Source: Rhizobium freirei PRF 81 | GTDB taxonomy: Bacteria > Pseudomonadota > Alphaproteobacteria > Rhizobiales > Rhizobiaceae | Reading direction: 5' to 3' | Assembly (NCBI RefSeq): GCF_000359745.1 | Contig: NZ_AQHN01000056.1 | Location: 186,001 to 250,000, forward strand | DNA: 64,000 nt | Shown here: positions 25,728-34,913 of the stretch, in pieces | Layout: every line of letters starts with the position of its first letter | Numbering within the stretch: the first letter of the stretch is position 1 | Notes under the pieces: model-generated | What the model was told of the DNA's origin: nothing | What the model saw: only the letters and a program-made list of their open reading frames with translations | Databases searched by the model: none | Position numbers and translations under genes: made by a program

Positions 25728-27575
25728 ATGAGCCCGACCTCGCTCCGTCAATCCCTTAATTTCTCCACAGGCCAGGCCGCCGCGAGCAGCGCTCTTGGAG
25801 ATCTGCCCGCCTGGAAGCTCGGCGACCTCTATCCCTCCTCTACCTCCCCGGCCTTCGTCGGCGACATGGAGAGAGCCGGCACGATGTCGATCGCCTTCGA
25901 GGAAAAGTGGAAGGGAAAGCTCACCGATGCGGCGGGCAAGACCGGCGACGCCGGCATCGGCGCCGCCATCCGGGAATATGAGGCGCTGGACGATATTATG
26001 GGCCGTCTCGGCTCGTTTGCCGGGCTTACCTATTTTTCCGACACGGTCGATCCGGCCAACGGCAAGCTCTACGGCGACGTTCAGGCAAAGCTGACGGATT
26101 ACGCCGCTCACCTGCTGTTCTTCCCGCTCGAGCTGAACCGCATCGATGATGCTGTCATGGATGCCTGCATGGCGAACGACCCCGCCGCCGGCCACTATCG
26201 CCCCTGGATCGTCGATCTGCGCAAGGACAAGCCGCATCAGCTCGACGACAGACTGGAGCAGCTGTTCCTTGAAAAATCCATGACGAGCGCCGCTGCGTTC
26301 AATCGCTTGTTCGACGAGACGATGGCGGAACTGCGCTTCGAGATCGACGGCGAGAAGCATGCGCTGGAAGTCGCCTTGAACATGCTGCAGGAGCAGGATC
26401 CGGAAATGCGCCGCAAGGCGGCCATGGCGCTTGCCGAAACCTTCAAGGCCAACCTGCGCACCTTCACGCTCATCACCAACACGCTCGCAAAGGACAAGGA
26501 AATCTCCGACCGCTGGCGCGGCTTCGAAGACATCGCCGACAGCAGGCATCTGGCCAACCGCGTCGAGCGCGAAGTGGTGGACGCATTGGCCGCCGCCGTT
26601 CGCGACGCCTACCCCCGCCTTTCGCATCGCTATTACAAGATGAAGGCCAAGTGGCTCGGCATGGACCAGATGAACTTCTGGGACCGCAACGCGCCGCTGC
26701 CGGAAACGCCCAATGCGCTGATCCCCTGGAGCGAGGCGAAGGATACGGTGCTATCTGCCTATGGCAATTTCGCCCCCGAGATGGCCGATATCGCCAAGCG
26801 CTTCTTCGACGAGGAATGGATCGACGCGCCGGTGCGCCCCGGCAAGGCACCGGGTGCCTTCGCGCATCCGACCGTCCCCTCGGCGCATCCTTACGTGCTG
26901 GTCAACTATATGGGCAAGCCGCGCGATGTGATGACGCTGGCACACGAGCTCGGCCACGGCGTGCATCAGGTGCTGGCCGGCGGCCAGGGCGCGCTGATGT
27001 GCCAGACGCCGCTGACTCTGGCCGAAACGGCTTCCGTCTTCGGCGAGATGCTGACCTTCCGCGCCCTGCTCGACAAGACCACCGACAAGCGCGAGCGCAA
27101 GGCGATGCTCGCCCAGAAGGTCGAGGACATGATCAATACGGTCGTGCGCCAGATCGCCTTCTACGAATTCGAGCGCAAGCTGCATACCGCCCGCAAGAAT
27201 GGCGAGCTGACATCGGACGACGTCGGCAAGCTGTGGCTCTCCGTGCAGGAGGAAAGCCTGGGACCGGCCATCAAGATATCCGAGGGCTACGAGACCTATT
27301 GGGCCTATATCCCCCATTTCATCCACTCGCCCTTCTACGTCTACGCCTATGCCTTCGGCGATTGCCTGGTGAACTCGCTCTATGCCGTCTACCGCAATGC
27401 CGAGAAGGGCTTCCAGGAGAAGTATTTCGAGCTCCTGAAGGCCGGCGGCACCAAGCATCACTCCGAACTCCTGAAACCCTTCGGCCTCGACGCGACCGAT
27501 CCGTCGTTCTGGAGCAAGGGCCTGTCGATGATCGAAGGGCTGATCGACGAGCTGGAAGCGTTAGATAAGGACTGA
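25728..27575 (+). CDS. pepF: M3-family oligoendopeptidase (PepF type)
   Basis: This 615-residue zinc metallopeptidase cleaves short peptides in the cytosol. The zinc motif HELGHGVHQ is present (about residues 405-413) with the downstream Glu ligand in TLAETASVFGEM. The N-terminal PepF/M3B domain covers about residues 100-200. Length and motifs match PepF of alphaproteobacteria. CAGAGGAAA lies ahead of the ATG. It is followed by an inverted-repeat element rather than by a clear terminator. Confidence 0.93.
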   Translation: MSPTSLRQSLNFSTGQAAASSALGDLPAWKLGDLYPSSTSPAFVGDMERAGTMSIAFEEKWKGKLTDAAGKTGDAGIGAAIREYEALDDIMGRLGSFAGLTYFSDTVDPANGKLYGDVQAKLTDYAAHLLFFPLELNRIDDAVMDACMANDPAAGHYRPWIVDLRKDKPHQLDDRLEQLFLEKSMTSAAAFNRLFDETMAELRFEIDGEKHALEVALNMLQEQDPEMRRKAAMALAETFKANLRTFTLITNTLAKDKEISDRWRGFEDIADSRHLANRVEREVVDALAAAVRDAYPRLSHRYYKMKAKWLGMDQMNFWDRNAPLPETPNALIPWSEAKDTVLSAYGNFAPEMADIAKRFFDEEWIDAPVRPGKAPGAFAHPTVPSAHPYVLVNYMGKPRDVMTLAHELGHGVHQVLAGGQGALMCQTPLTLAETASVFGEMLTFRALLDKTTDKRERKAMLAQKVEDMINTVVRQIAFYEFERKLHTARKNGELTSDDVGKLWLSVQEESLGPAIKISEGYETYWAYIPHFIHSPFYVYAYAFGDCLVNSLYAVYRNAEKGFQEKYFELLKAGGTKHHSELLKPFGLDATDPSFWSKGLSMIEGLIDELEALDKD

Positions 27576-27593
27576 GCTGAAGACAAGCAGGAC

Positions 27594-27806
27594 AGGCACG
27601 TCCGCCATTGCCGCAACTTCCGTGCCTGGCCCCTCACCCTAGCCCTCTCCCCGCTTGCGGGGAGAGGGGACTGGCTCAGCATCCACCGCACCGTTCTTTG
27701 CAAACGACGGTGTAGCGGCTGCGGTAACTCCCTCTCCCCGCATTGGCGGGGAGAGGGTTGGGGTGAGGGGCCAGACACGGAAGTTGCTTCAATGACGGAC
27801 GTGCCT
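27594..27806. repeat. MITE-like element with ~65-base inverted ends
   Basis: The outer ends AGGCACGTCCG and CGGACGTGCCT are inverted copies. The match continues inward through GCAACTTCCGTG, TGGCCCCTCACC and a CTCTCCCCGC/GCGGGGAGAG hairpin on each side, with a few mismatches. The centre holds a smaller CACCG/CGGTG dyad. The whole is ~213 bases without coding potential, between pepF and pabB. I see no clear target-site duplication. Confidence 0.75.
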
Positions 27807-27844
27807 GACAAACGACATAACAACGACCCGATAGACACCCGCGC

Positions 27845-29005
27845 ATGGCCGATGCCATACCCTACGTCCTCTTCAGGGACGACAGCACAGGACAGGTGAT
27901 GATCTTCGCCGAACCGGCAGAGATCATCACGGCTCACACGCGCGCGCAATTCTTCGATGCGCTCGATCGAATGGAAGAAGCCAAGCGGCAGGGAAAATGG
28001 CTTGCCGGCTATATGGCCTACGAAGCCGGCCATCTCTTCGAAGAAAAACTCGCATCGTTCGCCGAAGAGAACAGGGAAATACCGCTCGTCTGCTTCGGCG
28101 CCTTCGATGCCCCCGCCACCGATGGCCATCCGCTCGGCCAGCCGGCGCAACGCCTCGAAAACCGGGAATTCCTGACGGAGCCGAAGGCGGCCTGGAATTT
28201 TGAAGCGTATCAGGAGCGCTTCGACAGGCTGCACCAGCATCTGCGCCTGGGCGACTGTTATCAGGCGAACCTCACCATGCCGATCCACGCCCGCTGGAGC
28301 GGCGATCCCCGCGCTGGCTTCTGGTCGCTGATTGACCGGCAACCGGTGAAATACGGTACGCTCGTCGATCTCGGCGGCCCGATCATCCTGTCGCGCTCGC
28401 CGGAGCTTTTCTTCCGCACCGACGAAGACGGCTGGATCGAGACGCATCCGATGAAGGGCACGGCCAAGCGCGGTAGAGATGCCGCCGAGGACGATGAGAT
28501 CATCGCCGCCATGCTCGCCGACGAAAAGACGCAGGCCGAAAACCGCATGATCGTCGACCTGCTGCGCAACGATATCTCGCGCATCACGCAAGTCGGCACG
28601 CTCGATGTGCCCAAGCTCTTCGAAATCGAGAGCTATCCGACCCTGCACCAGATGGTCAGCCATGTGCAGGCCAGGTTGCTGCCGGGCATATCTATCCGCG
28701 ATATCCTTGCCGCGCTCTTCCCCTGCGGCTCGATCACCGGCGCGCCGAAAATGCGGGCGATGGAAATCCTGCATGAGCTCGAAGACGGGCCGCGCGACGC
28801 CTATTGCGGCGCGATCGGCATGATCTCGCCCACGGGCGCCATGCGTTTTTCGGTGGCGATCCGCACGATCACGCTTTTCGAAGACGGCCGCGCGGTGTTC
28901 AATGTCGGCGGAGGCATCGTCTTCGATTCGACGGCGGAAGCGGAATATGAGGAATGCCTCCTCAAGGCGCGCTTCGCCGTGGGGGACCGATGGATCGACC
29001 GGTAG
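27845..29005 (+). CDS. pabB: Aminodeoxychorismate synthase component I
   Basis: This 386-residue chorismate-utilising enzyme makes 4-amino-4-deoxychorismate for folate synthesis. PMKGTAKRG carries the Lys that distinguishes PabB from anthranilate synthase, which has Ala there. ENRMIVDLLRNDI and GSITGAPKMRAMEI complete the active site. It is shorter than enterobacterial PabB at the N-terminus, usual for rhizobia. It overlaps the pabC gene by 16 bases, so both are translated together. Confidence 0.93.
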   Translation: MADAIPYVLFRDDSTGQVMIFAEPAEIITAHTRAQFFDALDRMEEAKRQGKWLAGYMAYEAGHLFEEKLASFAEENREIPLVCFGAFDAPATDGHPLGQPAQRLENREFLTEPKAAWNFEAYQERFDRLHQHLRLGDCYQANLTMPIHARWSGDPRAGFWSLIDRQPVKYGTLVDLGGPIILSRSPELFFRTDEDGWIETHPMKGTAKRGRDAAEDDEIIAAMLADEKTQAENRMIVDLLRNDISRITQVGTLDVPKLFEIESYPTLHQMVSHVQARLLPGISIRDILAALFPCGSITGAPKMRAMEILHELEDGPRDAYCGAIGMISPTGAMRFSVAIRTITLFEDGRAVFNVGGGIVFDSTAEAEYEECLLKARFAVGDRWIDR

Positions 29006-29631
29006 AGGATTTTTCCCTGATCGAGACGCTGCGCTACGAGCCGAAAACCGGCTTTGTCCGTCTGCGCCTGCATCTCGCCCGGCTGCAGCGCTCCGCCCGC
29101 CGCCTTGGCTTCCAGGCGCCGCAAAACGTGCTTGGAAAATTGGAGCATGCCGTCGCCGGTGCTAACGCGCCCCTGCGAGTTCGGCTGACGCTGGATCGTG
29201 AAGGGCAAACGAAGGTGATGACGGCCCCCTTTACCCCGCTGCCGCCCGATACCGTCTGGCGCGTCCGCATCGCAGCCACCCGGCTCTCTTCCGCCGACAA
29301 GCTGCTGCGCGTCAAGACGACCCGCCGTGCTGTCTATGAGGCGGCACGCGCCGAATATCGTCCCGATGAGGCAGACGAGGTGCTGCTGCTGAACGAGAAG
29401 GACGAGGTTTGCGAGGGAACGATCACGTCCGTTTTCCTCGAGGATGGCCCGGGCGCGCTCCGCACTCCGCCCATTTCTTCCGGCCTGCTTGCCGGCGTCT
29501 TGCGCACCGAACTCATCTGCCAGCGCAAGGCGCGTGTCGGACGCATCCGGCTCGACGAGCTGAAAGATCGCACTCTTTATATCGGCAACTCCCTGCGCGG
29601 CCTGATCCGCGCACAACTTATATGGAATTGA
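28990..29631 (+). CDS. pabC: Aminodeoxychorismate lyase-like class IV aminotransferase
   Basis: This 213-residue fold-type IV PLP protein probably converts 4-amino-4-deoxychorismate to 4-aminobenzoate and pyruvate. The PLP lysine lies in LLRVKTTRRAVYE, and the later NEKDEVCEGTITSVF is typical of the family. It is shorter than E. coli PabC (about 270). The ATG at 28990 lies within the last codons of pabB. The pabB-pabC overlap is the main support for the function. Confidence 0.85.
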   Translation: MDRPVEDFSLIETLRYEPKTGFVRLRLHLARLQRSARRLGFQAPQNVLGKLEHAVAGANAPLRVRLTLDREGQTKVMTAPFTPLPPDTVWRVRIAATRLSSADKLLRVKTTRRAVYEAARAEYRPDEADEVLLLNEKDEVCEGTITSVFLEDGPGALRTPPISSGLLAGVLRTELICQRKARVGRIRLDELKDRTLYIGNSLRGLIRAQLIWN

Positions 29632-29635
29632 TTGC

Positions 29636-29920
29636 ATGTTCATTCTGTCGCTCACCTACCTCAAGGGCAATGACGAAGCCGACAAGCACATGGAGCCGCA
29701 CATGGCCTGGGTGAAGGAGGGATATGCCAAGGGCTGGTTCCTCGCCTCCGGCCGCAAGGTGCCGCGCACCGGCGGCGTCATCTTCGCCCGCGGCGAGCGC
29801 GCGGAACTGGAAGCCTATGTCGCTGCCGATCCCTTTGCCATCCATGGCGTCGCCGCCTACGAGGTTCAGGAAATCGCCCTCACGACCGTCATCGACGGGT
29901 TGGAAACCTTGAAAGCCTGA
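29636..29920 (+). CDS. YciI family protein
   Basis: This 94-residue protein is a YciI-like ferredoxin-fold dimer. It shows the N-terminal FILSLTYLKG, a central ASGRKVPRTGGVIFA and ADPFAIHGVAAYEV at the end. The family is linked to degradation-type enzymes but mostly has no proven function. Its start lies four bases after the pabC stop, so it belongs to the same transcript. Confidence 0.88.
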   Translation: MFILSLTYLKGNDEADKHMEPHMAWVKEGYAKGWFLASGRKVPRTGGVIFARGERAELEAYVAADPFAIHGVAAYEVQEIALTTVIDGLETLKA

Positions 29921-30158
29921 TTGACGGGAGGCGCCTCAAACCCTATTCCGCTTTGGTCAGCGAAAACCAACCTAGTAGGCAACAAACTCGTCGCATATGG
30001 CGTGTATGTTGGCCGCACTTGACTTTGCCCGGCTAACCCTGAACAGCTCTTTATTGTGACATCAAATTATGATTAGAGCCGCTCACCCCGCGTTTTCGCG
30101 CAAACTCTGATTGAATTTCGTGAACCGAACGGCGTCCCGCCTTTCGAAGGAGAAAAGA

Positions 30159-31610
30159 ATGACGAAACACAACTATCCGGTATATGCCGAAATTACCGGT
30201 CCGATCGTAATGATCGGCTTTGGCTCTATCGGTCGCGGCACCCTGCCCCTGATCGAGCGCCATTTTAAATTCGACAAGAGCCGGATGGTCGTGATCGACC
30301 CGCAGATGGACGCCGAACACCTGGCGATCCTGGAAAAGCATGGTGTCCGTCATATCCAGGAGTATGTCACCAAGGACAATTACAAGGATCTCTTGAAGCC
30401 GCTCCTGACGGAAGGCGGCGGTCAGGGCTTCTGCGTCAACCTCTCGGTCGATACCGGTTCGCTCGACCTGGTCAAGCTGTGCCGCAAGCTCGACGTGCTC
30501 TACATCGACACCGTTGTCGAACCCTGGCTCGGCTTCTATTTCGACAAAAACCTGAACAATGCCGACCGTACCAACTATGCACTGCGCGAAACCATGCGCA
30601 AGGAAAAGGAAAAGAACCCTGGCGGCACGACGGCGGTTTCGACCTGCGGCGCCAATCCGGGCATGGTCTCCTGGTTCGTCAAGCAGGCGCTCGTCAATCT
30701 CGCCAAGGATATCGGCCTGAAGTTCGAAGAACCGGATCAGCATGACCGCGAAGGCTGGGCCAAGCTGATGAAAAAGGTCGGCGTCAAGGGCGTCCACATC
30801 GCCGAGCGCGACACGCAGCGCACCAAGCATCCGAAGCCGCTCAACGTCTTCTGGAACACCTGGTCGGTCGAAGGCTTCATCTCCGAAGGTCTGCAGCCGG
30901 CCGAACTCGGCTGGGGCACCCATGAAAATTGGATGCCGAAGAACGCCAAGAAGCACAAGAAGGGCAACAAGGCGGCTATCTACCTGGAACAGCCGGGCGC
31001 CAACACCCGCGTTCGCACCTGGTGCCCGACGCCTGGTCCGCAGTATGGCTTCTTGGTCACGCACAACGAATCGATCTCGATCGCCGACTATTTCACCGTC
31101 CGTGACAAGGACGGCGAAGTCACCTTCCGCCCGACCTGCCACTATGCCTATCATCCGGCCAACGACGCCGTGCTCTCGCTGCACGAAATGTTCGGCAATG
31201 GCGGCACTCCGCAGCCGGTTCACCACGTTCTCGACGAAGACGAACTGGAAGACGGCATCGACGAACTCGGCGTGCTGCTCTATGGCCACGACAAGAACGC
31301 CTACTGGTACGGCTCGCGCCTGTCGCTCGAAGAGACCCGCCGCATCGCTCCCTACCAGAACGCCACCGGCCTGCAGGTGACGTCTGCCGTTCTTGCCGGC
31401 ATGGTCTGGGCGCTTGAAAACCCGACCGCCGGCATCGTCGAAGCCGACGAGATCGACTACAAGCGCTGCCTCGAAGTGCAGCTGCCCTATCTCGGCCCGG
31501 TTGAAGGTCATTACACCGACTGGACCCCGCTCGACGGCCGCCCGGGCCTGTTCCCGGAAGACATCGACACGAAGGATCCCTGGCAGTTCAAGAACATCCT
31601 CGTTCGCTAA
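30159..31610 (+). CDS. hss: Homospermidine synthase
   Basis: This 483-residue NAD-dependent enzyme makes sym-homospermidine from putrescine, the main long polyamine of rhizobia. The Rossmann motif IVMIGFGSIGRGTLP lies at about residues 12-26. VVEPWLGFY and STCGANPGMVSW are conserved. The ATG at 30159 is preceded by AAGGAGAAAAGA; earlier in-frame codons lack a ribosome site. A strong terminator follows, so it is likely a single-gene transcript. Confidence 0.96.
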   Translation: MTKHNYPVYAEITGPIVMIGFGSIGRGTLPLIERHFKFDKSRMVVIDPQMDAEHLAILEKHGVRHIQEYVTKDNYKDLLKPLLTEGGGQGFCVNLSVDTGSLDLVKLCRKLDVLYIDTVVEPWLGFYFDKNLNNADRTNYALRETMRKEKEKNPGGTTAVSTCGANPGMVSWFVKQALVNLAKDIGLKFEEPDQHDREGWAKLMKKVGVKGVHIAERDTQRTKHPKPLNVFWNTWSVEGFISEGLQPAELGWGTHENWMPKNAKKHKKGNKAAIYLEQPGANTRVRTWCPTPGPQYGFLVTHNESISIADYFTVRDKDGEVTFRPTCHYAYHPANDAVLSLHEMFGNGGTPQPVHHVLDEDELEDGIDELGVLLYGHDKNAYWYGSRLSLEETRRIAPYQNATGLQVTSAVLAGMVWALENPTAGIVEADEIDYKRCLEVQLPYLGPVEGHYTDWTPLDGRPGLFPEDIDTKDPWQFKNILVR

Positions 31611-31642
31611 GAGGAATAGCATTCGCGAAACGCGATGATCGA

Positions 31643-31672
31643 ATGCCCGCACAGGTCGTGCGGGCATTTTTG
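31643..31672 (+). terminator. Rho-independent terminator of hss
   Basis: ATGCCCGCAC-AGGTC-GTGCGGGCAT is followed by TTTTTG. It starts 33 bases after the hss stop codon. Confidence 0.92.
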
Positions 31673-31791
31673 TTACGCAAGCGGGATAAATCAAGCAGTT
31701 GCCTTCTGAAGCCTTGCTTTAACCCAATAGCCGCGCCATCTTTCTCGCAACCGATACGACGCCACTCCGCCCTTCATCGCGGGAGACCTTT

Positions 31792-32178
31792 ATGAAGCTC
31801 AGAACTACCCTTTCTCTCGTTGCTGCCGCAGCAGCCCTGTCCGCCTGCGTCGATTTCGGCGGATCGAGACCCCCGCCGATGACGATGAACTCAGGTGCAC
31901 AGCCGCGCGCAAACTCGGTGGAAGGCAGCTGGGCCGATTCAAACGGCCTGAATTCGACGTTCAATGCCGGTCGGTTCGAGACGCACACGACCGACGGCAC
32001 CAACCAGCAGATGGCTTCGGGAACCTACACGACCGACCCCTCCGGCGTGATCCAGATCAATCTCTATTCGAACATCAAGCGCACCAGTTCCAAGGTGAAT
32101 TGCTTCATGGCAAACCCCAGTCAGCTGAACTGCACGTCCGAGACGGGCGGACACTTCTCTCTCAATCGCCAGGGCTGA
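31792..32178 (+). CDS. Omp10-like outer-membrane lipoprotein
   Basis: This 128-residue lipoprotein has a type II signal peptide with the lipobox LSAC (Cys20). The mature part resembles Brucella Omp10: GSWADSNGLNSTF, then ASGTYTTDP and a final small beta-rich domain. Omp10 is an outer-membrane antigen linked to envelope stability and iron-limited growth. GGGAGACC lies before the ATG. The family assignment is from sequence pattern. Confidence 0.85.
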   Translation: MKLRTTLSLVAAAAALSACVDFGGSRPPPMTMNSGAQPRANSVEGSWADSNGLNSTFNAGRFETHTTDGTNQQMASGTYTTDPSGVIQINLYSNIKRTSSKVNCFMANPSQLNCTSETGGHFSLNRQG

Positions 32179-32205
32179 ACGGCCAGCGCGGACGGATAGG
32201 GCGCC

Positions 32206-32529
32206 ATGCGCGGGATGATGGCTCTCTATCTGACCCTCATCGCCGCGCTGCCCCTCGCGCTTCTGGCGATGATCCTTCCCGTCAATACCTATCGGGCACA
32301 GGGCATCGAAGCGCTCGATTGCGACGGGCCGATAAGCGTTCTCCTGTATGCCCTGCCTGCACTGCTAATCTATGGCGCCGGCGCGATCCTGCTCTACCGC
32401 GATCGCCGCAGGCGCTTTCATACCGCCGCCGCTTTTCTCTGCCTGCTGATCCTCTGCTCCGTCGGCTGGAATGCCGTCTCGGCACTGCGGGCATCTTATG
32501 GAAGCGCCTCCATCGAGGCATGCGCCTGA
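32206..32529 (+). CDS. Small membrane protein of unknown function
   Basis: This 107-residue protein has three likely transmembrane helices (about residues 5-25, 45-62 and 75-92) joined by a short basic loop RDRRRR. No family is recognised. It starts 27 bases after the lipoprotein stop on the same strand, so the two may be co-transcribed. The hydrophobic pattern and codon use look like a real gene rather than a chance frame. Confidence 0.6.
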   Translation: MRGMMALYLTLIAALPLALLAMILPVNTYRAQGIEALDCDGPISVLLYALPALLIYGAGAILLYRDRRRRFHTAAAFLCLLILCSVGWNAVSALRASYGSASIEACA

Positions 32530-32677
32530 TCTGATGATCGCACTTCGTCGCTTTGTAAAATCCTAATGAAGCCAACAGCTTTTGCTTGCACTCGCTTCGC
32601 CATGATGAAAACATTCGGGTGGGGGACCGTTGCGGGGTTTGCGCGGGCCGGATTACAACGACGAACAGGAGAGACAG

Positions 32678-34816
32678 ATGAAGCAGCCCTTCGGAGCGTG
32701 TCTTTTGGCCGCTACGCTATTGGCGCTCAGCAGCAGCGCCGCCTTCGCGGACTATCAGCTCAATATCCTGCACTTCAACGATTTCCATTCGCGCGTGGAG
32801 TCGATCAACAAGTTCGATGCGACCTGCTCTGCAGCCGAGGAAGCCAAGAACGAATGCTTCGGCGGCGCCGCGCGGCTGAAAGCGGCCATCGACCAGAGGC
32901 GCGCTGCTCTTGCCGGCCAGAACGTGTTGGTGCTCGACGCCGGCGACAATTTCCAGGGCTCCCTGTTCTACACGACCTACAAAGGGGCGGCCGAGGTCGA
33001 ATTCCTGAACGGCATGAAGATCGACGCCATGACCGTCGGCAATCATGAATTCGATGATGGCGAGGGCCCGCTTGCCGCCTTTCTCGACAAGGCGCAGTTC
33101 CCGGTCGTGACAGCCAATCTCGTGATCGACGACCAGTCGAAGCTCGGCAACCGCATCAAGAAGTCGATCGTCCTCAATATCGGTGGGCAAAAGATCGGTA
33201 TCGTCGGCGCCGTGACGACCGAAACGCCGGAGCTCGCCTCCCCCGGCCCACATGTCAAGGTCACCGACGATGCCGCCGCCATCAGCGCCGAGGTGGATGC
33301 GCTTAAGTCGCAGGGCATCAACAAGATCATCGCGCTCACCCATGTCGGCTATCCGCGCGATGTCGACAAGATCGCCAAGATCGCCGGCGTCAGCATCGTC
33401 GTCGGCGGCCACTCGCATACGCTGCTATCGAATACGGACCCGAAGGCCGCCGGCCCCTATCCGACCATGGTCGACAATCCGGCAGGCTACAAGGTGCCGG
33501 TGGTTCAGGCCGCCTCCTACAGCAAATATCTCGGCGATTTTGTCGTCACTTTCGACGACAATGGCGTCGTCAAGGACGCCAAGGGCGACCCGATCCTGCT
33601 CGATTCCTCCGTCAAGCCAGATCCCGCCATTGCCGCGCGCGTGCAAGAGATGGCCAAGCCGATCGAAGAGCTGCGCAAGAAGGTCATCGGTAACTCGCAA
33701 GGCCCGATCGAAGGCGCACGCGAAATCTGCCGCGTCCAGGAATGCTCGATGGGCAATCTGGTGGCCGACGCGATGCTGGACCGTACCAGGGCACAGGGCA
33801 TTTCCATCGCCATTCAGAACGGCGGCGGCCTGCGCGCCTCCATCGGCGCCGGCGATGTCAGCATGGGCGACGTGCTGACCGTACTGCCTTTCCAGAACAC
33901 GGTCGCGACCTTCCAGCTGACCGGCGCCGATGTGAAAGCAGCGCTCGAAAATGGCCTCAGCCAGATCGACGACGGTGCCGGCCGCTTCCCGCAGGTTGCC
34001 GGTCTTAAATACAGCTTCGATAAGTCGAAGCCCGCAGGCAGCCGTCTGATCTCGGTTGACGTCCAGGAAGGCAAGGAATTCAAGCCGCTCGACCCCGAAA
34101 AGACCTATGGCGTCGTCAGCAACAACTACATGCGCGCCGGCGGCGACGGCTATGCGGTTTTTGCCAAAAATGCCAAGAATGCCTATGATTTCGGCCCCAA
34201 CCTGGAAGCGGTGGTCGCCGACTATCTTGGCGCACACAATCCCTACAAGCCCTATACGGATGGCCGCGTAACCCAGGTCGCTCCAGTAGCCCAAGTCGCT
34301 CCGGCAGCCCAGGCCGCCCCTGCCCAGGCAGCCGCACAGCCGGAGCCGGCAAAGCCCGCCGATGCCAAGCCGCTGGCCGCGCCGGAGCAGAAACCGGCAC
34401 CTGCAGCTGCCGAGGGCACCGCCGCCTCGCCCGCGGCGACGGCGCCCGCCTCTTCGGCTCCCAGCGTGACCACGCCCAGCACGTCCATGCCGGCAAACCC
34501 GACGCCGGCCCCGCCCGTTCCGGCAAAATCGGACCCGACAAAGTCGACGTCTGCAACGTCAGCCCCCGCTGCTGAAACGCCGGCCACCCCCGCGGCCGCG
34601 GCCACGGCTCCGGCAGCAGCCGCGCCGCAAGCTGCGGCAAGCGAACCGCCGAAGACACCGACGACTCATGTCGTCGTCGCCGGCGACACGCTGTGGGGTC
34701 TCGCCAAGACCTACTATGGCAGCGCCAACCAATGGCGCAAACTTCTGGCCGCCAATCGCAATATCAAGCCGCGCCATCTGCCGGTCGGCGAAAAGTTGAG
34801 GATTCCAGCCAAGTAA
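32678..34816 (+). CDS. 5'-nucleotidase/metallophosphatase with C-terminal LysM domain
   Basis: This 712-residue exported protein starts with a signal peptide (about residues 1-25, ending AFA). A calcineurin-like metallophosphatase domain follows (motifs ILHFNDFHS, LDAGDNFQGS, VGNHEFDDG, VGGHSH), then the 5'-nucleotidase C-terminal domain (NGGGLRASI, TVLPFQNTV). Next is a ~130-residue Ala/Pro-rich linker and a final LysM-like domain (HVVVAGDTLWGLAKTYYG). It probably hydrolyses nucleotides in the periplasm while the LysM part holds it to peptidoglycan. The start at 32678 follows CAGGAGAG. Confidence 0.92.
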   Translation: MKQPFGACLLAATLLALSSSAAFADYQLNILHFNDFHSRVESINKFDATCSAAEEAKNECFGGAARLKAAIDQRRAALAGQNVLVLDAGDNFQGSLFYTTYKGAAEVEFLNGMKIDAMTVGNHEFDDGEGPLAAFLDKAQFPVVTANLVIDDQSKLGNRIKKSIVLNIGGQKIGIVGAVTTETPELASPGPHVKVTDDAAAISAEVDALKSQGINKIIALTHVGYPRDVDKIAKIAGVSIVVGGHSHTLLSNTDPKAAGPYPTMVDNPAGYKVPVVQAASYSKYLGDFVVTFDDNGVVKDAKGDPILLDSSVKPDPAIAARVQEMAKPIEELRKKVIGNSQGPIEGAREICRVQECSMGNLVADAMLDRTRAQGISIAIQNGGGLRASIGAGDVSMGDVLTVLPFQNTVATFQLTGADVKAALENGLSQIDDGAGRFPQVAGLKYSFDKSKPAGSRLISVDVQEGKEFKPLDPEKTYGVVSNNYMRAGGDGYAVFAKNAKNAYDFGPNLEAVVADYLGAHNPYKPYTDGRVTQVAPVAQVAPAAQAAPAQAAAQPEPAKPADAKPLAAPEQKPAPAAAEGTAASPAATAPASSAPSVTTPSTSMPANPTPAPPVPAKSDPTKSTSATSAPAAETPATPAAAATAPAAAAPQAAASEPPKTPTTHVVVAGDTLWGLAKTYYGSANQWRKLLAANRNIKPRHLPVGEKLRIPAK

Positions 34817-34840
34817 GGACGATTTGTCTCGCCTATCCGA

Positions 34841-34871
34841 GCCGGTCCGGGCTTCCCCGGGCCGGCTTTTG
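34841..34871 (+). terminator. Rho-independent terminator of the 5'-nucleotidase gene
   Basis: GCCGG-CCGGG-CTTC-CCCGG-CCGGC, with one unpaired base in each arm, is followed by TTTTG, about 25 bases after the stop codon. Confidence 0.8.
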
Positions 34872-34913
34872 TTCCTATGTGAGGTGCTTGGTATCTTGAG
34901 AGGAATTCAACCG

